Positions 8,022-15,649 of a DNA stretch of 64,000 bases are shown here, in pieces (the first letter of the stretch is position 1; every line of letters begins with the position of its first letter). A program made the translations under genes and the position numbers. The notes under the pieces are model-generated. The model made no database searches. It was not told where the DNA came from and worked only from the letters and a program-made list of their open reading frames with translations. This DNA comes from Rhodococcus pyridinivorans (GTDB lineage Bacteria; Actinomycetota; Actinomycetes; Mycobacteriales; Mycobacteriaceae), in contig NZ_FNRX01000002.1 in NCBI RefSeq assembly GCF_900105195.1, positions 3,472,001-3,536,000 on the forward strand, written 5' to 3'.

Positions 8022-8868
8022 GCATCTCCCTTTCACGAAGTACACCGCGCTGGGCAACGACTACCTCGTCTTCGACGGCGGTCACTTCGGCACGACCTTG
8101 GACGTACAGCAGATCGTCAGGCTGTGCGATCGCCGATTCGGTGTGGGCGCCGACGGTATTCTCGTCCACTGCCCGTCCCTGGCGAGCGGGCCGTTCCGAG
8201 TGCGCATCTTCAATTCTGACGGCAGCGAATGCGAGCGCAGCGGCAACGGATTGCGCATCTATGCTCAGTGGCTGCTCGATATCGGCGCAGTCGATCGCGA
8301 TCGATTCGAGATCGACTGCCTCGCCGGAACGTCCCCGATCGAGGTCAACAACGATGGCACGCTCACTGTGGCAATGGGACCGGCGGTGTTCGAGCCCCAC
8401 GCGATCGGGCTGACCGACCCCTCGATCGATCCACAGCGGTTCGTGCTCGATACTTCCGCCGGCGCTCTCGACGTGACCGCATTGTCCGTCGGAAATCCAC
8501 ATACGGTCGTGTTCACCCCGGTCGAGCCCCATATCCAGAACACCCTCGGACCGCAGATCGCCACTCATCCTCTGTTCGCCTCCGGCACCAACGTCCAGTT
8601 CGTCGCACGGATCGACGCAGCCGGGATGGACATCGACATCTGGGAGCGTGGATCCGGCCGTACTCTCGCCTCGGGTAGCAGCGCGTGCGCCGCCGCGGCG
8701 GCCGCACTGTCGCGCGGTTCGACCACCGCCCCGGTGACCGTTCGGATGCCCGGTGGCCAGCTCACCGTCGATCGGCGCGGCACACAAATTTGGCAGACCG
8801 GACGGGCGCACCATGTGTTCGCGGGCACCGTCCGACCCCCCTCCCCGAAGGCGGTAGCTGCATTATGA
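8008..8868 (+). CDS. DapF-like epimerase/isomerase with both catalytic cysteines replaced by serine
   Basis: 286 residues with the full diaminopimelate epimerase fold: FTKYTALGNDYLVFD, LCDRRFGVGADGILV, FNSDGSECERSGNG, SVGNPHTVVF, GTNVQFV and ERGSGRTLASGSSACAA. In DapF the two catalytic bases are the Cys in CGNG and the Cys in ACGTG. Here both are Ser (Ser78 and Ser222), read directly from agc and tcg codons. Classical two-base DAP epimerisation is therefore unlikely. The protein may be an isomerase, dehydratase or altered racemase for the pathway intermediate, or a non-catalytic homologue. It is in an operon with amino-acid-tailoring genes and is probably not the cell's housekeeping dapF. Confidence 0.8.
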   Translation: MTSTEHLPFTKYTALGNDYLVFDGGHFGTTLDVQQIVRLCDRRFGVGADGILVHCPSLASGPFRVRIFNSDGSECERSGNGLRIYAQWLLDIGAVDRDRFEIDCLAGTSPIEVNNDGTLTVAMGPAVFEPHAIGLTDPSIDPQRFVLDTSAGALDVTALSVGNPHTVVFTPVEPHIQNTLGPQIATHPLFASGTNVQFVARIDAAGMDIDIWERGSGRTLASGSSACAAAAAALSRGSTTAPVTVRMPGGQLTVDRRGTQIWQTGRAHHVFAGTVRPPSPKAVAAL

Positions 8869-9374
8869 CCACACTGACCGTCCGTCACGCCACAGTCGCC
8901 GACGCGCAGCGCATATGCGAGATCTACAATCACGCAATCGAATCGCGTGCCAGTACGTGTGACCTCGAGTCGCGTGGCGTGCACGATATCGAAGGATGGT
9001 TCTCCGGAAGAGATTTCGGGTCCCGACCTATTTATGTGGCTGTCGACGATGGCACGGTCACCGGATATCTGTCCGTATCCGATTTTTGGAACGATCGTCC
9101 CGGTTACCGCGTCACCGCAGACTGCGGCGTCTATCTCGATCCGGCCTTCCAAGGTCGCGGGATCGGATCGACGTTGCTACGCACCTTCCTGGACGACGCT
9201 CCTCGCCTAGGCATCCGCACGGTCGTCACCAGCATGTTCGCCGACAACGCTGCGAGCGTCCAGTTGTTCGCCAGATTCGGTTTCGATCGCGTCGGCATGT
9301 GCACGGGGGTGGCGGACCTCGAAGGTGTCCGGAAGGACCTCGCTATCGTCCAACGAAGGATCACACCAGCATGA
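8865..9374 (+). CDS. GNAT N-acetyltransferase, phosphinothricin-acetyltransferase-like
   Basis: 169 residues from ATG 8865, overlapping the preceding stop (ATGA). The order of motifs follows the PAT/Bar branch of GNATs: RHATVADAQRICEIYNHAI at the N-terminus, VAVDDGTVTGYLSVSDFW, GYRVTADCGVYLDPAFQGRGIGSTLL (acetyl-CoA pyrophosphate loop) and a C-terminal ASVQLFARFGF segment. PAT-type enzymes acetylate the alpha-amino group of glutamate-like compounds and often give a producer resistance to its own antimetabolite. Here it could either protect the cell or mask the amino group during synthesis, as in arginine biosynthesis. Which of these cannot be told from sequence. Confidence 0.8.
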   Translation: MTTLTVRHATVADAQRICEIYNHAIESRASTCDLESRGVHDIEGWFSGRDFGSRPIYVAVDDGTVTGYLSVSDFWNDRPGYRVTADCGVYLDPAFQGRGIGSTLLRTFLDDAPRLGIRTVVTSMFADNAASVQLFARFGFDRVGMCTGVADLEGVRKDLAIVQRRITPA

Positions 9375-10471
9375 CACTGACGATGCAACAATGGATCTTC
9401 GTCGAGAGCTACGGTCGTTACACCCTCGATCTTGGTGACAGCAACGTCGAACTCGCGGACATTACCACTGTCCCGGGCTTCGCCGAGATCACCACCGTGC
9501 CACTCGGATATGGTCACCAGGCCGGGCTGCCCGAACTGCGTGCAGCTATCGCTGCGCGCTACCACAATGTCGACCCGGCAGACGTTCTTGTCTGCCACGG
9601 TGCCCAAGAGGCATTCTCCCTTCTGGTCCGCAGCCTCGAAATCACCGATCGCAGCGAAGCGGTAGTGATCGGGTCGGGCTGGAGCCAGCACACCTATTAT
9701 CCGGCCGAGGTCGGGCTCTCGGTTGTGACGGTCGCACTCGATCCGTGTGAGCACACTCTGCTGGCTGCGGTCGCGGAGGCCGTGACCTGGCGAACGAAGG
9801 TCATCGTCGTCGCCACACCGGAGAACCCGACCGGTTGGACCGCGTCCCGCGACTTCATCGAAGCGGTCGCCGACATCGCCGATGCCTACGACGCCGTGCT
9901 CGTGGTCGACGAGGAGTATGTTTGCGATCCCGATATGTCGGCGGCGGGGATCTCCGACTGCGTTGCCGTCATCAGCGGGTTGTCGAAGCTGCACGGTCTG
10001 CCGGGGCTTCGTATCGGTTGGTGTATCGCCACTGCTGACCTGGTCGACCGCTGTACGCAGCGGAAGCACCTGACCACCATCTCCAACTCGGTACTGTGCG
10101 AGTCCATCGCGACGGCCGTCCTGCGCGACGGCGACCGGTTTCTCGCCCGAGCCCGCACCCTCTGTCGAAGTGGTGCTCACACTCTGCAGGAATGGGCGTC
10201 TGTGCTCCCGCAGGTCAGCATCGTCAATGCTCGGGACGATCTGCCATTCGCGTGGCTTCGGATCGATAAGTCCCTCGACAGTCTCGCCGTGGCCCGACGG
10301 GCGCTTGATGAGGGTGTACTCGTCATCCCCGGGGAGGTGTTCGATCGGCCCGGGTATCTGCGTGTCGCCATCGCTCGGCCTCCCGTAGATCTCGACCGCG
10401 GCTTGAAGGTTCTGGCCCGAGCCGTGTGCGGTCCTCGATTGGATCCCCTCACGGCCGGAGGCCGCGCATGA
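9371..10471 (+). CDS. Fold-type-I PLP enzyme (aminotransferase class I/II, VioD-like)
   Basis: 366 residues from ATG 9371, overlapping the GNAT stop. Class I/II features: LPELRAAIAARY, VCHGAQEAFSLLVRSL, ATPENPTGW (Asn contacting PLP), VVDEEY (Asp to the pyridine nitrogen) and ISGLSKLHGLPGLRIGW with the Schiff-base Lys206. The N-terminus (WIFVESYGRYTLDLGDSNV) recalls the capreomycidine synthase (VioD/OrfR) group, which performs beta- or gamma-replacement on hydroxylated amino acids rather than transamination. Either chemistry would suit the neighbours. The gene is followed by the MFS exporter with another ATGA overlap. Confidence 0.75.
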   Translation: MTLTMQQWIFVESYGRYTLDLGDSNVELADITTVPGFAEITTVPLGYGHQAGLPELRAAIAARYHNVDPADVLVCHGAQEAFSLLVRSLEITDRSEAVVIGSGWSQHTYYPAEVGLSVVTVALDPCEHTLLAAVAEAVTWRTKVIVVATPENPTGWTASRDFIEAVADIADAYDAVLVVDEEYVCDPDMSAAGISDCVAVISGLSKLHGLPGLRIGWCIATADLVDRCTQRKHLTTISNSVLCESIATAVLRDGDRFLARARTLCRSGAHTLQEWASVLPQVSIVNARDDLPFAWLRIDKSLDSLAVARRALDEGVLVIPGEVFDRPGYLRVAIARPPVDLDRGLKVLARAVCGPRLDPLTAGGRA

Positions 10472-11953
10472 ACGATTCGGAACCGACCGCGTCATCCGGG
10501 ACCATCGAACCAAGCGAGTCCGGCTGGGACATACGTTTATGGGCAGTCCTCGTCGTGGTGTGTGGTGCGTTGTTCCTCGATGGCCTCGACAGCGCCATGA
10601 TCGGTGTGGCTGTACCGTCGATACAATCCGAGTTTGCGACATCAGCCAGCGCCGTTCAGTGGACCGTCAGCGCCTACGTTCTCAGCTTCGGCGGTCTGCT
10701 GCTGTTCGCCGGCAGGCTCGCCGATGCGATCGGCCGCCGTGTGGTCCTGCTCGTCGGCGTGGCGATCCTGCTTGCTGGATCTCTGCTCGGAACGTTCGCT
10801 ACCACCGTCGAGTTGATCATCGTTGCCCGGTTCGGTATGGGTGTGGGCGCAGCGCTGACCGCACCAGCCGGGCTCGCGATCATCACCACGACTTTCCCTG
10901 AAGGACCAGCCCGAAATCGTGCCGTCGGCATCTACACGGCCTGCGGAGCCGTCGGCTTCTCGGCCGGCCTTCTCGGTGGCGGCCTGCTCAGCAGTGTCGG
11001 GTGGCGCTGGGTATTCGCGCTGTCAGTGGTGATGGCCGCTGTAGTCTGGGCCGGCGCAGTGACCTTCGTCCCCCCCTGATCGACCAATCCGCACCGAGCG
11101 GAGAACATTGAACCTGCCCGGATCGCTCGCTCTTACTGCGACGATGCTGCTGCTTGTCTACACCGTGGTTGAAGCGCCACAAGCAGGCTGGACCTCGACG
11201 TCGACACTCGCCCTGGCAACCGGTGTGCTCGTTCTCGCCGCAGGGTTCGCATACACGGAACGGCGTAGCGTCGCACCTCTGTTCCCCCGGCACCTGTTCC
11301 GCGGGGGGGACTTGCTCTCCGCCGCTCTGTTCAGCGCTGCAATCATGGGAACCTACACAAGCTTTCAGTTCCTCAGTGCGCTATATCTGCAGCAGAACCT
11401 GCACTGGTCACCGCTGCAGATGGCGCTTGGGTTCCTCCCGTTGAGTGTCCTGGTGGCAATCATCGGACCTAAGGTCGGCGTATTGATCAGCGCTGTGGGA
11501 ACCCGCCTCGTCATCGCTACCGGTTTCGGCATCTATGCAGTCGCGTACCTGTTGTTCCTGCGAATCGGCGGTGGGGGTTCGTTCTGGGATCTCGTCCTTC
11601 CCACTGTGGTGCTTGTCGGTTTCGCTTTCCCGATGAGTTTTACCGGCGCTTATGTGCAAGCCACCTCCGGAGTTCCCGATCGGGACCAGGGCGTAGCTGC
11701 CGCGGTTGCCCAGACCGGCTATCAGTTGGGCTCAGCGCTTGTGCTGGCGGTCGTGACACTCCGGCTCCCGCAGGGAACTTCGGTCGGTGTCGTAGCCACA
11801 CCCGCCGACTATCGCGACGGGATGATTGTCGTCTGTGCTGTCGCTCTTGCTGCCTTCGCCTGTGCAGTTCTCCGCGTGGTCCGACCTCACCGGCGGGCTC
11901 ACGCCGTCAGGGTGTCGGAGGACGTGTCCGCAGCAAAGGTGATGCCACGATGA
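10468..11953 (+). pseudogene. MFS drug/metabolite exporter (14-TM type), interrupted by one-base frameshift
   Basis: Two frames form one transporter. Frame A (ATG 10468) gives the first six or so helices with FLDGLDSAMIGVAVPSI and GRLADAIGRR, and stops at 11079. Frame B resumes with PDRPIRTERRTLNLPGSLALTATMLLLVYTVVEAP and continues to 11953 with the remaining helices. The join lies in a run of seven C at 11070-11076; removing one C restores a full protein of about 494 residues of the EmrB/QacA type. This is either a real loss-of-function mutation or a sequencing error. It would export the operon product and so also give self-resistance. Confidence 0.75.
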
Positions 11954-12284
11954 CCAACGAGCCGCTCTGCCACGTGCTGTCCGTGTTCGACATCGAGGCC
12001 GAACCGGTCACCGACGGCATTCTGCGGCGGCGCATTCATCGTTCGGATTTCGCGTCGAGTTGGCTGATCGAATTCGCCCCCGGCAGTTGTTGGCCCGAGG
12101 TGGGCCGTCACACCGGGAGGAATGGTACTACGTTCTTCGGGGCGAAATCCTTGAAGGAAATCGGTGTCATCCCGCAGGAACGTACGTCCGGTTCCTTCCC
12201 GGCTCCTCCCACCGTCCCCGCAGCCGTACCGGAGCTGTCATTCTCGGGATAACCCAGGAGCAAGCGGACTATCGGTCGGAGTAG
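11950..12284 (+). pseudogene. Cupin-domain protein, interrupted by one-base frameshift
   Basis: ATG 11950 overlaps the exporter stop (ATGA). The first frame gives MTNEPLCHVLSVFDIEAEP to WPEVGRHTG; the next frame continues REEWYYVLRGEILEG, PAGTYVRFLPGSSHRP and ILGITQEQADYRSE. Joining them at about 12115-12122 (one G missing in a GGG-A-GG tract) makes a cupin of about 110 residues with metal-binding-type His and Glu residues (H..G.EEWYYVL, PGSSH). Such cupins can be small metal-dependent isomerases or oxygenases, or ChrR-like sensors. It closes the operon. Role unknown. Confidence 0.65.
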
Positions 12285-12719
12285 TCACGGTACCTCTGAA
12301 AATCGCGAAACCGGCGGAGCACTGTTCGATCGGGTGCCCGTTGAGCGATCCCGACCCCTGGAGCCGGGTTGTAGGGGTCCCACGCACGAGTCGTGAACTC
12401 GTACCGGCCGGAATCGCTGGGCACCGGGGAAGATGATCATCCGGGGAGACGACATCATGAAGCGCAGTACATTCATAATGCAACGCCATTTAACTGCCTC
12501 GATGACACGTCCCCGCGCCATCGACGGTGGCAGTGCGGTCGCGTGCGCGGCACCCGCACGCCACGGCGATGAGCCGAATCACGGTCAGTAGACCCGCGCC
12601 GACACCGGGACCTGCCTGACCGGAAGCGGCGAACCACATCGCGAAGGTGACCTACAGCACCGCGATCATCATTCCGGTGGCGGTACGCGGCCGGAGCGGC
12701 GTCACATCGTCGGTGGGCA
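12285..12719. other. Gene-poor stretch with decayed coding remnants
   Basis: No intact gene. On the minus strand between about 12,560 and 12,720 a broken frame reads like one or two transmembrane segments (FAMWFAASGQAG, LLTVIRLIAVAC) but contains stops, so it is probably a degraded membrane protein. The rest shows nothing recognisable. This marks the start of the decay zone behind the biosynthetic operon. Confidence 0.35.
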
Positions 12720-13280
12720 TCACCACGGTTCCGGATGGGCTCGGGACGCAGCAGGGACATCGAGATCACGGGGCGGTACGGCGGTTTCCGTCACCGGGGG
12801 AACAGCGCGCACGGTCGAGGACCACCGCAGCCGACCGGCGCGCACCCCTTCATACTTGCGGCCTTGGGCGCGGGTGATCTCCCGCAACCGGTCCGCCTCG
12901 GCGAAGTACACCAGCTGCCAGTCGCCGGTGACGAGTTCGGCGATCACCGGCGCCGGACCCCGACCGACACCGCCTATGCGGCGCGCGGTCTCGGCGAGAG
13001 CGTGCACATCGACCGAGGTTGCCACCGGATTCGATCCGGGTATCGAGAAGTGCTCCCGGCTCGTCCGCATTCCGTACATCCCCGCTCCTCGCTCCACGGA
13101 CTCGACCGGAGCCGGGCCGTCTCCGGTCTGCACTTGCAGGTGCACAGTGTCGCCTCCACAGTCCTGCCGAGACGAGGGCGGGTCGATACCCGATCCGCAC
13201 CGCCGCCGACAGCGCCTCTCTCGGTCCATGTCTGCATCGTGCACGACGTCGTTGTTCGCTACCGTGCCGAGCATGGGCAC
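12720..13280 (-). CDS. Hypothetical protein, possibly a degraded gene
   Basis: 186-codon open frame. The middle part looks protein-like (EHFSIPGSNPVATSVDVHALAETARRIGGVG, then PVIAELVTGDWQLVYFAEADRLREITRAQGRK), while the first 45 codons are Arg- and Cys-rich and may be non-coding. A GTG at 13145 is another possible start. No family is recognised. It sits among pseudogenes and overlaps the PLD-like pseudogene by 8 bases at their divergent 5' ends, which suggests a shorter true start. Low confidence that it is functional. Confidence 0.35.
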   Translation of the reverse strand: MPMLGTVANNDVVHDADMDRERRCRRRCGSGIDPPSSRQDCGGDTVHLQVQTGDGPAPVESVERGAGMYGMRTSREHFSIPGSNPVATSVDVHALAETARRIGGVGRGPAPVIAELVTGDWQLVYFAEADRLREITRAQGRKYEGVRAGRLRWSSTVRAVPPVTETAVPPRDLDVPAASRAHPEPW

Positions 13281-14082
13281 GACCCTGCACGCACCTCACC
13301 CCTGGCCTGCCATCACTGCGGCCCTGCGCCGGCCCGGACCCCGGCGCGTCGCCATCGCCTACCTCGACCACACCGCGCCCGACCTGCTGCCGCTGCGCAG
13401 CGGGGGCCAGTTGATCGTCGACACCGCCCGCGCCGCCGTGCGCGCACACGCCACATCCCCACCACCCTCGCCCACTTCCTCGACGCCGGCGTGCAGGTGC
13501 TGTCGACTGCGAACCTGCACACCGGCCTGATCGTCACCGCAGAGAAGGTGATCGTCGGCCCGGCCAGCGCCTCGCACGCCTCCACCGTCGCCGACAAAAC
13601 CGCGCTGATCGCCGACGATCCCGGCGCCATCGCAGCAGCACATGCCTTCCTCGACCGTCTCGAGGACACCGTCGTCGACGAGGTGTTCCTCGACAGCGCC
13701 ACCGCCATCTGGCAGATCGGCCGCGTCGTACCCCTGGCCGGGATCGGCCCCGGGCTATCGCACCCACTAGGTCCGCGAGGACAACCCTGGTCCCGACCGC
13801 CGCACCCGTCTCCAGCCCGGCGACGTCGTGATCCGGATCAGCAACGACGACACCCGGCTGGACCCGCCGGCCGTCGTCGCAACCGGCCCCCACCGCATCC
13901 CCCACACCCGCCACGCCCTGGCCTACCGGTTACGCGCCCGCGCCGACCTCGACCCCATCGCCATATCCGACGCCACGCGCATCCTCACCGACCGCGGTCA
14001 CTCGAACCCGCGCCTGCACCGCGACCACCGCATCATCTCTGCGAACCTGCGCGCCGCGGTGCTGGCTCTGTGGAAGATGTGA
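13273..14082 (+). pseudogene. Phospholipase-D-like protein, two frameshifts
   Basis: Three frames join into one protein of about 265 residues. Frame 1 from ATG 13273 gives MGTTLHAPHPWPAITAALR and GGQLIVDTARAAVRAH. Near 13,445 it shifts to TTLAHFLDAGVQVLSTANLHTGLIVTAEKVIVGPASASHAS. Near 13,770 it shifts back to QPGDVVIRISNDDTRLDPP and a C-terminus ending at 14082. The STANLHTGLIVTAEKVIVGPASAS block matches the second HKD region of the PLD superfamily, but the usual Lys of H-x-K is Gly here. With two frameshifts and an altered motif it is almost certainly inactive. Confidence 0.6.
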
Positions 14083-14158
14083 CCATCTTTGGACCGTTGA
14101 CCGGCGGCCCACCCGGTACACCCCCACTGACATGCGTAAATGGCACGTCCCCTGCGCC

Positions 14159-15087
14159 TTACACTGCCGGCTGCATCGCCTCGGCGGCGAAGGCTTGTGT
14201 CCACCACTGGTCGACGTTGGCGTGCTCTTTCGGTAACGCCAGGGCCGGGGCTACGACGAAGTACCGCTCGACGGTCGGGCACACCGGGCCACGTTCGTGC
14301 TGGTAGACACGCACGATTTCCATCGTCCCCGATGTCCGGGCGAACCTTGTTCTGTGCGGCTCCGTCGGCCGCGAGGCGACCGAGGATGTTGTGCATGCTG
14401 GCCCGGGAGCCGCAGCCGCGGATGCGGACCGAGCGTGCGGCATCGCCGAGTTCGGTCGGGTCGGTCTTGCGGGGCCGCAGAATGCGGCGAATCTCGTAGA
14501 TGGCGTGCTCGTGGCTCTCGAGGATTGCCTCGACGGCATCCAGGACGTTGTCGAGCTGGTGCTCGCGGAGCATCTCGATCAGGCGGCGGCCGCCGACGAG
14601 GCCCTGCGCTGGATTGAGCGCGAGTGCGAGGTGTTCCATCAACAGAGTTCTCGCGCCGACTTCGGGTGCTTCGGCATAACGAGCGAAGTTCTCGGCGCGA
14701 CTGCTCTTGCTGGCAAAGCTGAACGGACAGAATGTGCACGCGCTCTTGCCGACGCTGGTGCCGAGGATCGAGCGGGTGTAGTCGATCGCGTCGGCGCGTG
14801 ACCACCCCCAGTCGATCAACGGGTACTCGCCGGTGCGTCGGTCGGTGTTGAAGAGTGCGTCCTTGTCCGCGCGACGCTGCTCGCCTGCCTCGAATCCCAT
14901 GACGTGCCGATAGGGACGGCCGCGGGTGATCCGAGTGATCACCGGGTCGAGGACATCGCCTTTCGCGACGCCGACACTGGAATGTGTCGCTGCCGCACCG
15001 ACGACCGCGGCCGCCGCACCGACACCAGCGATCTCGGATCCGGGGCACCCATCGAGCGCCATTCCCACAGCACCGGTGCTTCATCAC
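14159..15087 (-). pseudogene. PAPS-reductase-like (phosphoadenosine phosphosulfate reductase family) pseudogene
   Basis: Minus-strand frames contain a clear segment of the mobile-element-associated PAPS-reductase-like family: RPYRHVMGFEAGEQRRADKD, RRTGEYPLIDWGWSRAD and KSACTFCPFSFASK with its CxxC. The C-terminus (MEIVRVYQHERGPVCPTVERYFVV, ending at 14159) lies in another frame, so there is a frameshift near 14,330. The N-terminal nucleotide-binding part before about 15,060 is not recognisable. Members are common on plasmids and phages. The gene is broken; no further gene is seen from 15,088 to 15,259. Confidence 0.6.
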
Positions 15088-15259
15088 CAGCGAGGCGAAA
15101 CCACCATTGTGAAGTCACGAAAGGCCCCAGTTGCCGAGTGCGGGACATGACCGCCCATCCGCAGAACACGTGTGCGGACCCATACACGGGCCTCCCCCGG
15201 TCAGGGATGTACTTCCGTCCTTCCCATCATCGAGGGATCGGCTACTTTAGCGGGCTACA

Positions 15260-15637
15260 TCAGCGAGCGCTGGGCAGGGCGATGTGCCGGCCGGCCCGGA
15301 TGATCCGGGACAGGTCCGCCCGCTGATCGAGGGCCCGGGTGTCGACAGGCGACCCGGCGTCGCGGAGCAGCAGGACACCCGCGTCGCGTTCGGTGACGGT
15401 CTGCGCGAGCAGACCCTCCTCGTCCTCCGCTCCCCCACCGAACCGGAGGCCGACGTGGCAGTGCGCGTCGACGAGGCCCGGCAGGATCCAGCCGTCGGCG
15501 CAGAGCACCTCGGCGTCGCGGCCGGGCTCGGCCGTGAACGCTCCGTCGGCCCCGACGAACAGTTCGACGGGTTCGCCGTCGGCCAACGACCGGCCTCACA
15601 CGACGAAGGAACGCGCATCACCCTCGGTCACGGTCAT
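15260..15637 (-). pseudogene. Amidohydrolase, 5' fragment with nonsense codon, truncated by island junction
   Basis: ATG 15637 lies 12 bp after the ffh stop, as for a gene co-transcribed with ffh. The frame reads MTVTEGDARSFVV, then TGA at codon 14 (15596-15598, probably from CGA Arg), then continues in the same frame GRSLADGEPVELFVGADG, ADGWILPGLVDAHCHVG (metal HxH motif) and SRIIRAGRHIA before ending at 15260. An intact amidohydrolase of this type is about 350-400 residues, so roughly the last two thirds are gone. The break marks where accessory DNA meets the core chromosome. Confidence 0.7.
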
Positions 15638-15649
15638 CCCCGGACCGGC

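Noticed and set aside
8008..8868. Calling this gene the housekeeping dapF of lysine and peptidoglycan synthesis
   Set aside because: Both catalytic cysteines are absent and the gene sits in a specialised operon on an island.
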